Source: Candidatus Iainarchaeum sp. (GTDB taxonomy: Archaea; Iainarchaeota; Iainarchaeia; Iainarchaeales; GCA-2688035). From it: 9,761 nt of DNA. The DNA lies in the NCBI GenBank assembly GCA_017608725.1, contig JAFCFG010000021.1, forward strand, positions 1 through 9,761, given 5' to 3'. Numbering within the stretch: position 1 is the stretch's first letter; each line of letters begins with the position of its first letter. A model generated the notes under the pieces. It was not told where the DNA came from, did not search any database, and worked only from the letters and a program-made list of their open reading frames with translations. The position numbers and the translations under genes are program-made. Of this stretch, positions 1 through 6,586 are shown one piece after another.

Positions 1-1920
1 CTGCAGCGTTGTTGCAGCACCCAATTTCTCATTCACAAGCATTGAGCGCAAAAAGCGCCTCATTATTTTCCCGCTTCTTGTCTTGGGCAAGTCCTTGACA
101 AAGTATATCTGGTGCGGCTTGGCTGTTGGGCCAATTGCCCTCCTGACATGCTTAACCAAAGAGGCCTCTACTGCAGGCGAAGCCTTGACACCAGGCCTCA
201 GGACAACAAATGCAACAGGCACCTGGCCCCTAATCTCATCAGGTTTTGGAACAACAGCGGAAACAATTACATCAGGGTGCGATGTAAGTGCATCCTCTAC
301 TTCCGCACTTGACAGCCTGTGGCCTGCTACTTTCATCACGTCATCCACCCTGCCGGTAACCCTAATATTGTGCTTGTCAAACCATTTTGCACCATCACTT
401 GTGTAATAGGTTCTAATACCGTATTCACTCCAATAAGTGTCCCTGTACTTCTTCGGGTTTTTCCAAATACCCCTCAAAAGACCAGGGGGAAAGGGGCTCT
501 TAAAAACAAGATAGCCTGTTTCGCCCCTTTTAATCTTCTTGCCCCTCTCATCCAAAATCTCTGCTTTTGTGCCTGGAAAAGGCCTGCCTGCAACAGTTGG
601 AATAAACGGCCCAATGCCGGGCAACGCATTTACCAGAGTTCCGCCTGTTTCAGTCTGCCACCAGGTATCAATGATTGGGCAACACCTGTTGCCAATGTAA
701 TCAAAATACCAGAGCCAGGTTTCCTCATCAATTGGCTCTCCAACTGTTCCCAAAAGCCTAAGAGTAGAGAGGTCATAGCGCTTTGGCCAGCTTTCCCCCA
801 TTTTCTTGAACATTCTAATTGCAGTGGGAGCAGTGTAAAAAACGCTTACATCAAACTGGTCTGCAATCTCCCAAAGCCTGCCCCAATCAGGCATATCTGG
901 AGACCCCTCATAAATTACTATTGTTGTTCCAACAGCCAAGGGGCCATAGCAATTGTAGGTGTGGCCGGTAATCCAACCGATGTCTGCAGTGCACCAAAAG
1001 ACATCGTCCTCGTGCAAATCAAAATCCCATTTTGTAGTCCAATAGGCTTGGGTTAAATAGCCCCCGGTGTCGTGAATGACTCCCTTTGGCTTTCCGGTAG
1101 TGCCACTTGTATAAAGAAGGAACAAAGGGGTGTTGGCCTCAACAGGCAGGGGCTTGCTTTTCTCGCTTGCCTCTTCCATTAACTCGTGATACCAATAGTC
1201 CCTGCCTTTTTTCATTGGCACCTTTAGCTTGACCTCATCGCCAAATCTTTTGACAACAACCACTTTCTTAACGCTCTTTGCCCTTGCGGCAACATCAGCC
1301 TGCTTTTTGAGATTTATTGGCTTGCCTCTCCTCCAGTAGCCATCGCACGTAACCAGAACTTTGGCTTCGCAGTCATCAACCCTCTTCTTGAAGTTTGGCC
1401 CGGAAAAAGCAGAAAAAACCACGCTGTGGATTGCCCCGATTCTTGAACAGGCAAGCATTGCAACCATTACCTCTGGAATCATGGGCAAGTAAATGCCAAC
1501 CCTGTCCCCCTTCTTAATGCCAAGCTTTTTCAAAACGTTGGCAAACTTGCAGACCTTTCTGTAAAGGCCCCTGTAAGTGATTTTTCTTGCTCTCTCTTCC
1601 AAGGGCTCTGGCTCCCAAATTATTGCAACCTTGTTTCCCCCGGTTTCCAAATGCCTGTCAAGGCAGTTGTAGGAAACATTCAGCTGCCCACCCAAAAACC
1701 ATTTGAAGTAGGGTGGCTTTTCTTGATAGACCTTTTTCCAGGGCTTGAACCAAGCAAGGCCCTCCCTTGCAAGATTGGCCCAAAAAGCCCTAGGGTTTTT
1801 TGCAGCCTTTGTGTAAATGCTTGGGTCGCTTACCCAAGCCCGCTTTTTGAAGGGCTTGCCTGGCCAGAAAACATTCCTCTTGCTTTTATCAGCAACAACA
1901 CAGTTCTTGGATTTGGCCAT
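1..1920 (-). CDS. acs: Acetyl-CoA synthetase, AMP-forming (C-terminal end cut by window edge)
   Basis: Makes acetyl-CoA from acetate, CoA and ATP through acetyl-AMP, releasing AMP and pyrophosphate; cytoplasmic. The frame is open from the ATG at 1920 to base 1 (640 codons). I checked it in blocks and found no frameshift. The order of motifs is that of the family: N-terminal ACS domain, ATP-binding TSGTTGKPKG at residues 271-280, WWQTETGG around 420-427, hinge region GRVDDVMKVAGHR at 523-535, and C-terminal PKTRSGKIMRR at 612-622. K618 is the conserved catalytic lysine that is acetylated in bacterial homologues. Family members are about 630-670 residues, so only some 10-30 residues are missing. 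A propionyl-CoA synthetase is possible, but the tryptophan in the WWQTE motif and the overall match favour acetate. It lies 68 bases downstream of the pyrophosphatase gene on the same strand. Confidence 0.95.
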   Translation of the reverse strand, partial: MAKSKNCVVADKSKRNVFWPGKPFKKRAWVSDPSIYTKAAKNPRAFWANLAREGLAWFKPWKKVYQEKPPYFKWFLGGQLNVSYNCLDRHLETGGNKVAIIWEPEPLEERARKITYRGLYRKVCKFANVLKKLGIKKGDRVGIYLPMIPEVMVAMLACSRIGAIHSVVFSAFSGPNFKKRVDDCEAKVLVTCDGYWRRGKPINLKKQADVAARAKSVKKVVVVKRFGDEVKLKVPMKKGRDYWYHELMEEASEKSKPLPVEANTPLFLLYTSGTTGKPKGVIHDTGGYLTQAYWTTKWDFDLHEDDVFWCTADIGWITGHTYNCYGPLAVGTTIVIYEGSPDMPDWGRLWEIADQFDVSVFYTAPTAIRMFKKMGESWPKRYDLSTLRLLGTVGEPIDEETWLWYFDYIGNRCCPIIDTWWQTETGGTLVNALPGIGPFIPTVAGRPFPGTKAEILDERGKKIKRGETGYLVFKSPFPPGLLRGIWKNPKKYRDTYWSEYGIRTYYTSDGAKWFDKHNIRVTGRVDDVMKVAGHRLSSAEVEDALTSHPDVIVSAVVPKPDEIRGQVPVAFVVLRPGVKASPAVEASLVKHVRRAIGPTAKPHQIYFVKDLPKTRSGKIMRRFLRSMLVNEKLGAATTLQ

Positions 1921-1956
1921 TGCAACCAAAAGAAAAATGCATTTAATATTTAAAAG
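1921..1956 (-). promoter_or_regulatory. TATA box and short leader of the acetyl-CoA synthetase gene
   Basis: On the minus strand TTTAAATA lies at about 1954-1947, some 30 bases ahead of the ATG. The usual archaeal spacing would put transcription start near 1925, a leader of only a few bases. No Shine-Dalgarno sequence is visible. A five-T run just after the pyrophosphatase stop (1983-1979) could be a weak terminator, so the two genes may be transcribed separately despite the short gap. Confidence 0.5.
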
Positions 1957-1988
1957 TCTATTCTTTGCACCTGATTCCAAAAAGCGGT

Positions 1989-3950
1989 TTACAGAAGCAA
2001 GGGGGCTGCCATCAGGGCTACAATGGCCATCAGTTTAATCAGAATATTAAGGGATGGCCCTGCCGTGTCCTTGAACGGGTCGCCAACTGTGTCGCCAACA
2101 ACCGCTGCCTTGTGCGCTGCAGAGCCTTTGCCACCGAAATTTCCCTTTTCAATAAACTTCTTTGCATTGTCCCAGGCGGCACCAGTGTTTGCCATAAAGA
2201 CAGCAAGCAGAAAGCCTGTTGCAATTGCTCCGGCCAGGAAGCCGCCCAATGCTTCTGGCCCAAGAACAAGGCCAACAGCTATGGGGGCCAGAACAGCAAG
2301 CAATCCCGGCACAATCATCTCCCTCAAAGCAGCAGCTGTGCTTATTGAAATACATCGCTTGTAATCCGGCTTTGTCTTTCCCTCCATTAAGCCGGTTATC
2401 TCCTTGAACTGCCTTCTTACCTCTTTAACCATCTTAACAGCTGCTTTGCCAACAGCCCGCATTGTAAAGGCGCTGAAAACAAATGGCATTAGCGCACCCA
2501 AAAAAAGCCCAACCGTTACGCTGGGCAGAACAATATCAATTGCAGTAAGCTCAGCAACAACAATATAAGATGCAAACAGTGCCAATGCTGTTAATGCAGC
2601 GCTGCTTATTGCAAAGCCCTTTCCAATAGCAGCAGTGCTGTTTCCAACTGCATCCAACAGCTCTGTTCTCTCCCTGACTTCTTTATCCAAACCAGCCATT
2701 TCTGCAATGCCGGCAGCGTTGTCTGCAACGCTTCCATAAGTGTCGGCAGCAAGCGTTATTCCCAAAGTGCCAAGCATTCCAACTGCTGCTATGGCAACCC
2801 CAAGTATTCCGGAGAAGTAATAGCTAAGGAGTATTACAGCTCCAATAGTTAGGACAGGGACCGCTGTTGACATCATTCCGGTGCTTAAGCCTGCAATGAT
2901 GTTTGTTCCGGCACCGGTTTTTGCTGCAGCCGCAATCCTTTGCGTTGGGCCGAAGAACGGGCTGGTAACAAATTGGGTGCTGTAGCCGATTATTATTGCA
3001 GCAACAAGCCCGGAAACAATTGACACAAACAATCCAAAGGTTCCAAGGAATTGGGTAAGGAAGATGTACGAAATAAGTGCCATTGCTATCGCTGATACAA
3101 TTACGCCCTTGTCAATTGCCCTGAACACCCTTTCCTTTTTCGTTCTGACTGCAACTGTTCCAATAATGGAAGCGATTATTCCGATTGCCGCAAGGGCAAG
3201 TGCAATCATTATGCCGTCTGTACCAGCGAGAACAAAAGAACCAATCACCATCGCAGCAATTATTGCATCAACATAGCTCTCAAAAAGGTCTGCCCCCATT
3301 CCTGCTACATCGCCGACATTGTCCCCAACATTGTCAGCGATTACGGCGGGATTTCTTGGGTCATCTTCCGGGATGTTTTTCTCAACCTTGCCAACAAGGT
3401 CTGCCCCGACATCAGCTGCCTTGGTGTAGATGCCTCCCCCAACCCTTGCAAACAAAGCAATGCTGCTTGCGCCAAAACCAAACCCGTAGATTATCGTTGG
3501 GTCCTGGAAGAGAAGGTAGCATGCTGTTACACCCAAAAGGCCAAGGCCAACCACTGCAAAGCCCATTACCTGGCCTGAACCAAACGCTACTCTAAAACCG
3601 GCTTTAACGCTTTTAATTGAGGCCTGGGCTGTCCTGCTGTTTGCACTTGTTGCAGTCCTCATTCCAATGTTTCCCGCAACTGCGCTGAGAACAGCGCCGA
3701 AAACAAATACTGCTGCACTTGGAAGGCCAAGGCCAATCAAGAGAAGTGTTGCAACAACTGCAACAAAGAACACAAGAACCTTGTACTCGCTGTTAAGGAA
3801 GGTTATTGCCCCCTGGTGAATGAGGTCTGAGATTTCAACCATTTTTTTGTTGCCCCTTGGGTGGGCCAGAACAATGGCCCTCTTCAGGAAGCTGAATCCA
3901 GAGGCTAAGAGTGCAGTGAGAACAATCGCGATGATTAAAATCGTTACCAT
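1989..3950 (-). CDS. hppA: Membrane-bound ion-translocating pyrophosphatase, K+-dependent type
   Basis: Hydrolyses pyrophosphate and uses the energy to pump H+ and/or Na+ across the membrane. The 653-residue protein is almost entirely hydrophobic segments, as expected for the roughly 16-helix family, and slightly short for it (usually 660-770). The substrate site is intact: DVGADLVGKVE at 180-190, then DNVGDNVGD with D206, D210 and D214, and near the C-terminus GDTVGDPFKDTAGPSLN with D620, D624, K627, D628 and N635. The potassium determinant region reads GNSTAAIGKG (436-445). Ala440 and Gly443 occupy the positions that hold Lys and Thr in K+-independent enzymes, so K+ dependence is inferred. 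H+ versus Na+ specificity was not resolved. The ATG at 3950 lies about 27 bases from a TATA box, so the message is probably leaderless. The acetyl-CoA synthetase downstream is a pyrophosphate producer. Confidence 0.96.
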   Translation of the reverse strand: MVTILIIAIVLTALLASGFSFLKRAIVLAHPRGNKKMVEISDLIHQGAITFLNSEYKVLVFFVAVVATLLLIGLGLPSAAVFVFGAVLSAVAGNIGMRTATSANSRTAQASIKSVKAGFRVAFGSGQVMGFAVVGLGLLGVTACYLLFQDPTIIYGFGFGASSIALFARVGGGIYTKAADVGADLVGKVEKNIPEDDPRNPAVIADNVGDNVGDVAGMGADLFESYVDAIIAAMVIGSFVLAGTDGIMIALALAAIGIIASIIGTVAVRTKKERVFRAIDKGVIVSAIAMALISYIFLTQFLGTFGLFVSIVSGLVAAIIIGYSTQFVTSPFFGPTQRIAAAAKTGAGTNIIAGLSTGMMSTAVPVLTIGAVILLSYYFSGILGVAIAAVGMLGTLGITLAADTYGSVADNAAGIAEMAGLDKEVRERTELLDAVGNSTAAIGKGFAISSAALTALALFASYIVVAELTAIDIVLPSVTVGLFLGALMPFVFSAFTMRAVGKAAVKMVKEVRRQFKEITGLMEGKTKPDYKRCISISTAAALREMIVPGLLAVLAPIAVGLVLGPEALGGFLAGAIATGFLLAVFMANTGAAWDNAKKFIEKGNFGGKGSAAHKAAVVGDTVGDPFKDTAGPSLNILIKLMAIVALMAAPLLL

Positions 3951-3973
3951 GTGTTAATTAGAAGGAAAATTAG

Positions 3974-3990
3974 TATTTAAACTTTTGCGC
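3974..3990 (-). promoter_or_regulatory. TATA box of the pyrophosphatase gene
   Basis: The minus strand carries GCGCAAAAG then TTTAAATA (3981-3974). The box centre is about 27 bases from the ATG at 3950, which predicts transcription starting at or next to the A of the start codon. No Shine-Dalgarno sequence lies between them. The purine-rich bases ahead of the box would serve as the TFB recognition element. Confidence 0.6.
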
Positions 3991-4177
3991 TTGGAAGGAA
4001 GGCTGCCGAATATCTCCGCATTTGAAGGCAATTTAAGGCATTAAGTTTAAAAGTATTCGATACCTTGAAGGCTGATTCACAGCAGTTGAACACGTCTTTT
4101 GCGTCATAAAAGGTTTTGCAGTAGATTTCTCCTGCAAATTCACTTTCTTTCCAAGAATTCGCTTTTCTTCTTCATGG

Positions 4178-4183
4178 AAAAAA
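4178..4183 (-). terminator. T6 run directly after the Mre11-like stop codon
   Basis: On the minus strand the TAG stop (4187-4185) is followed by C and six Ts. Archaeal RNA polymerases commonly terminate at short T runs, without needing a hairpin. This is a plausible terminator that would separate the nuclease from the pyrophosphatase unit. Confidence 0.4.
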
Positions 4184-4184
4184 G

Positions 4185-5417
4185 CTACTTTTTCTCCTCA
4201 CTCAAGAGCTCTACAACCCTGTCAAGGTTGCCCTCTGCAAGCAGGTCAAAAACTCTTTTTACATCAAATGCGTTGTTGAACTCTGTTTCCTGCAGATTCT
4301 TTTCCAATAGGTCAAAGCCCAATGCAGCAATGCTTCGCTTGCCTAGCTGGGCTTGCCTCAGTTCCTGCAGCTTCTGCTTGAAATCAGTTTCCTCAAAGTC
4401 AGGGTCAATTGCAATAATTCCCTTTTCCTTGAATTTCTCTCCCAGCTGCCTTAAATCGATATCGGCTGAACTTAGGCCCTTTGCAAGGCTTCCCCTTAGC
4501 TTAAGCTTTACAATTGGCTTTCCTATTGCAGTTGAAAGCATTTCCTGCAGCTTCCTTTCCACCTGCTCTTTTACTTGGGCTGCATTTGCTTCCTTGAATT
4601 CAATCTTTTCAAATAGAAATTGCCTCTGCCCAGGCAGAGGAAAGAACTTCAAATTATTTTCATTTGATTCAAACAGGTAAATGCCCTTTGGCTTTGTTGA
4701 TTCAAGCCTTTTCATCTGAGTTATTACTGTTGAGCCCGGAACAATGAACCGCTTTTTCTCCAGATTTTCCTCACTTGACCAGTGCAGGTGGCCGTCAACA
4801 ATCAAATCAAATCCGGTTGGCAAATCGTCAAGGGAAATGGATGCAACCATCTCGTCATCAAATGGCAAAAACTCTTTGATGCTCTGGTGCAAGAGAAGGA
4901 TGTTCTTTGCTCCATGCTCTGGCTTTGGATTCCAAAGCTTCAATGCATCCAATGCCTTTTTCTCTGGAATCCCGCTCAAACCGTGCACTACAATCTTTTC
5001 TCCCTGCAGTTCAAGCTCTGCTTTTGCTGCATGCAGGTAAACAAGGCAGCCTGCTTCCTGCAAAACCTCCAAAGCGTTCTTGAAGTCCTTGCTTCTGAAC
5101 TCATGGGTTCCCGCTATGGCAATAACAGGCAAATGCGGCAATTCAAATTCCTCAATTTTTTCTTTTTTAATTTTTTTAATAAGGGGTTTTTCCTTCAATT
5201 TTTGTTTTTTCAGAACAGAAAAGAGCTGGAACATCTGCAGCCAGGCCTCCTGCGTTGGAACATCAGAATCAAAGAGGTCGCCGGCAATCAGCAGCAAATC
5301 AGCTTTCTCCCTCAATACAAGTTCAAGGGCCTGCTTTGCCTGCTCAAAGGCCTCATTCTCCCTTTCAGTGCCCCTTCCAAAACCAATGTGAAAATCTGAG
5401 GCAATTGCAATTCTCAT
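4185..5417 (-). CDS. Mre11/SbcD-like DNA repair exonuclease
   Basis: A calcineurin-like metallophosphoesterase of the Mre11/SbcD type, expected to process DNA ends with a Rad50-type ATPase. In its 410 residues the metal motifs run in order: SDFH (D8, H10), GDLFD (D47), GTHE (103-106, H105), LLHQ (H177) and GHLH (H210, H212). The third motif is usually GNHD or GNHE; here threonine (T104) replaces the metal-bridging asparagine. From memory, GTHE and GSHD variants occur in archaeal members, so this may be a subfamily trait. A lysine-rich stretch (residues 70-89) sits between motifs II and III. The region after about 225 resembles the capping domain. No rad50, herA or nurA is present here, so the partner must be elsewhere or absent. 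The ATG at 5417 starts cleanly at the first beta strand (MRIAIASD). Confidence 0.9.
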   Translation of the reverse strand: MRIAIASDFHIGFGRGTERENEAFEQAKQALELVLREKADLLLIAGDLFDSDVPTQEAWLQMFQLFSVLKKQKLKEKPLIKKIKKEKIEEFELPHLPVIAIAGTHEFRSKDFKNALEVLQEAGCLVYLHAAKAELELQGEKIVVHGLSGIPEKKALDALKLWNPKPEHGAKNILLLHQSIKEFLPFDDEMVASISLDDLPTGFDLIVDGHLHWSSEENLEKKRFIVPGSTVITQMKRLESTKPKGIYLFESNENNLKFFPLPGQRQFLFEKIEFKEANAAQVKEQVERKLQEMLSTAIGKPIVKLKLRGSLAKGLSSADIDLRQLGEKFKEKGIIAIDPDFEETDFKQKLQELRQAQLGKRSIAALGFDLLEKNLQETEFNNAFDVKRVFDLLAEGNLDRVVELLSEEKK

Positions 5418-5460
5418 AACAAACCTAAATATTATTAAAAGTAGAAAGCATAAAATAGTT
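5418..5460. promoter_or_regulatory. Compact divergent promoter region
   Basis: Only 43 bases separate two divergent start codons. For the plus-strand gene TAAATATT at 5426-5433 lies about 31 bases ahead of the ATG at 5461. For the nuclease, the minus strand has TATTTTAT (5457-5450) about 36 bases ahead of the ATG at 5417. Both messages would have little or no leader, and the two transcription complexes would overlap and could compete. Confidence 0.5.
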
Positions 5461-6159
5461 ATGGGAAAAGGGCCCTTGCTTATTAAGAGAATTGATTTGC
5501 TGGTGCACCCATTCTATAGCCCAGAGCATCAGGCCGGTGTTATCCCTTATACAAGGGAGCAAGCCGAAAGATTGCTTGAAATCTGGAAACGGCATGTTGA
5601 TGAGGCTGCCAAGGACGAAAACAGGCTGCTGCTAATGGCACCAGCCCCACATCAAAAGCAATGGCAGAAAGCGCTGAATCAAGAGATAGTAGGATATGCA
5701 AAGCACAAGCTTGGCAAGAGGTTTGGGTTTTTCAGAAAGCCCAGCAGAAAAGAATTTTTTTGCGACCACCTTGGTTCGGCTTTCAGAACATTTGAGGGAT
5801 TTCTTGCAAAAAACCACTTCGTTGTAAACAGCGGAAAACTGAAAACCAGGTCCCTTGGCGAATACACAAACAGTTGCGTAGTTGACTACTTGGCAAATTT
5901 GAACGTGCATGTTGGATTGAAGAATATTATTCCCTACAGAAACAGCCAGAGCACAGTTATATTAAGAAAAAGTGTTGGTGCAGACTTCAAGGCCTGGAAG
6001 ATGGAGGAAATGCTGAAGACAGAAGAGGGAAGGGCGCAGCTTATGGAAAATGCAAAGAAGTACATTGCAAGGAGAAGGGAAAAGGCAAGGCAGTTGGCAA
6101 AGTTATATGGGCAGGGGAAAAACCTTTTTGGAAAGAGGCAAATTAAGAGGAAAGTTTAG
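5461..6159 (+). CDS. Uncharacterised 232-residue protein with basic C-terminus
   Basis: I do not recognise this family. The N-terminus reads IKRIDLLVHPFYS (residues 8-20), a beta strand ending in His-Pro followed by a loop. A helix follows (about 31-50) and then a second hydrophobic strand, RLLLMAPAPH (55-64). That alternation suggests an alpha/beta fold rather than a membrane protein, and no signal peptide is visible. From about residue 197 to the end it is rich in Lys and Arg (KKYIARRREKARQ and a final KRQIKRKV), which could bind nucleic acid or ribosomes; this is inference from charge only. The coding capacity, the TATA box upstream and the tight fit between neighbours all support a real gene. 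It starts without a Shine-Dalgarno sequence, and its TAG stop overlaps the stop of the convergent regulator gene. Confidence 0.8.
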   Translation: MGKGPLLIKRIDLLVHPFYSPEHQAGVIPYTREQAERLLEIWKRHVDEAAKDENRLLLMAPAPHQKQWQKALNQEIVGYAKHKLGKRFGFFRKPSRKEFFCDHLGSAFRTFEGFLAKNHFVVNSGKLKTRSLGEYTNSCVVDYLANLNVHVGLKNIIPYRNSQSTVILRKSVGADFKAWKMEEMLKTEEGRAQLMENAKKYIARRREKARQLAKLYGQGKNLFGKRQIKRKV

Positions 6160-6476
6160 CCAACCATCTTCAGTGTGCTCTGCAGTTCCTTCTTTGCCTC
6201 CTCCAGGAGGACTTTGCCCTTTTCCGTAATGCGGTAAATGGTTCTTGTTCCATCCTGCTTTGCTTTTACAAAACTGCGTTTCTTCAGCTTGTATAGTACA
6301 ACATAGGCAGAAACATTTCCAGGCAAGAAACCGAATTTTTGCTCAATCTGCTTTCTCAAAGCATAGGCATGCGAGGGCCCTCTCTTAAGAAGGGAAAGAA
6401 CGTAAACCCAGAGCAGTTCCACGCCAAGTTTCCGCCTTAAACGCACCAGTTCCCTGCTATTTTTAACAGCAGCCAT
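6156..6476 (-). CDS. PadR-like winged helix-turn-helix transcriptional regulator
   Basis: A 106-residue, highly basic protein made of one winged-helix domain. The first helix includes GVELLWVYVLSLLKRG (18-33). The segment GPSHAYALRKQIEQKFG (33-49) matches the PadR pattern G-x-x-H-x-Y-x-L, residues 52-66 form the likely recognition helix, and YRITEKG (81-87) is the wing motif typical of PadR proteins. The C-terminal helix (about 88-102) would be the dimerisation arm. The effector is unknown. It is divergent from the inositol-lipid operon, and inverted repeats lie between them, so autoregulation and control of ino1 are plausible but inferred. The ATG at 6476 is the only sensible start: the upstream ATG on that strand runs straight into TAG. 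MarR-like or other archaeal winged-helix families are the alternative. Confidence 0.82.
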   Translation of the reverse strand: MAAVKNSRELVRLRRKLGVELLWVYVLSLLKRGPSHAYALRKQIEQKFGFLPGNVSAYVVLYKLKKRSFVKAKQDGTRTIYRITEKGKVLLEEAKKELQSTLKMVG

Positions 6477-6499
6477 TGCTACATAAGAGGGGCGAAAGT

Positions 6500-6516
6500 T
6501 TTATATTTATAAAATA
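6500..6516. promoter_or_regulatory. Symmetrical TATA element between regulator and ino1
   Basis: The palindrome TTTATAAA (6506-6513) sits in an A/T-only stretch. On the minus strand its centre is about 33 bases ahead of the regulator's ATG, giving a leader of a few bases. On the plus strand it would set transcription start near 6536 and leave a leader of about 50 bases for ino1, long enough to include the Shine-Dalgarno sequence at 6575. It may therefore serve both directions. A second possible plus-strand box, TATTTTAC, lies at 6533-6540. Confidence 0.45.
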
Positions 6517-6523
6517 GGTAAAT

Positions 6524-6569
6524 AATACCAGGTATTTTACAATGATAAAATACTTTATGTTTGTAAAAT
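6524..6569. promoter_or_regulatory. Cluster of nested perfect inverted repeats, candidate operator
   Basis: Three perfect inverted repeats overlap here: AATACC-A-GGTATT (6524-6536); GTATTTTA (6532-6539) with TAAAATAC (6546-6553), spacer 6 bases; and ATTTTACA (6535-6542) with TGTAAAAT (6562-6569), spacer 19 bases. The heptamer TAAAATA or its complement occurs at 6510-6516, 6533-6539 and 6546-6552. The cluster covers the predicted ino1 transcription start region, where binding would repress. The best candidate to bind is the divergent PadR-like protein, but that link is inferred from position. A/T-rich promoter DNA makes some palindromes expected by chance. Confidence 0.5.
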
Positions 6570-6574
6570 GATTG

Positions 6575-6580
6575 GGAGGT
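6575..6580 (+). promoter_or_regulatory. Shine-Dalgarno sequence that fixes the ino1 start
   Basis: GGAGGT lies 6 bases ahead of the ATG at 6587. It rules out the longer in-frame reading from a TTG at 6572, which would place the start codon upstream of this site. It is one of the clear Shine-Dalgarno sites in the window; the left-hand genes lack them. Confidence 0.85.
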
Positions 6581-6586
6581 TTTTTA

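Larger units (their letters stand above)
3951..4184. other. Intergenic region between nuclease and pyrophosphatase genes
   Basis: These 234 bases hold the pyrophosphatase promoter at the left and a T-rich run after the nuclease stop at the right. In between is a modest inverted repeat, TTTGCAG (4115-4121) and CTGCAAA (4132-4138) with a 10-base spacer. A TTTAAAAG box on the plus strand near 4045 has no clear gene downstream. The longest minus-strand ATG reading frame I found within it is 24 codons (4107 down to about 4033) and looks like chance. I find no tRNA and no convincing C/D-box RNA. Confidence 0.5.

Noticed and set aside
319..1056. 245-codon plus-strand open frame
   Set aside because: It is antisense to the acetyl-CoA synthetase, and its sequence has no recognisable domain; the minus strand has clear motifs.
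1..1920. Possible frameshift or pseudogene in the acetyl-CoA synthetase, since the region offers several long plus-strand frames
   Set aside because: Reading the minus strand in one frame from 1920 to 1 gives uninterrupted family sequence with all motifs; it only lacks a stop because the window ends.
4060..4145. Possible C/D-box or other small RNA between nuclease and pyrophosphatase genes
   Set aside because: Only weak matches to box sequences, no paired C and D boxes at proper spacing on either strand, and the 7-bp inverted repeat is too short to stand alone.
3951..4184. Small protein gene in the intergenic region
   Set aside because: The longest minus-strand ATG frames found are 24 and 11 codons, with no ribosome site or motif.
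4782..5399. 205-codon plus-strand open frame opposite the nuclease
   Set aside because: Low-complexity composition rich in Gln, Phe and Leu, typical of the complement of a Lys/Glu/Leu-rich gene; no motif or promoter.
6572..6586. TTG start extending Ino1 by five residues
   Set aside because: It lies upstream of and overlaps the strong GGAGGT site that serves the ATG at 6587.
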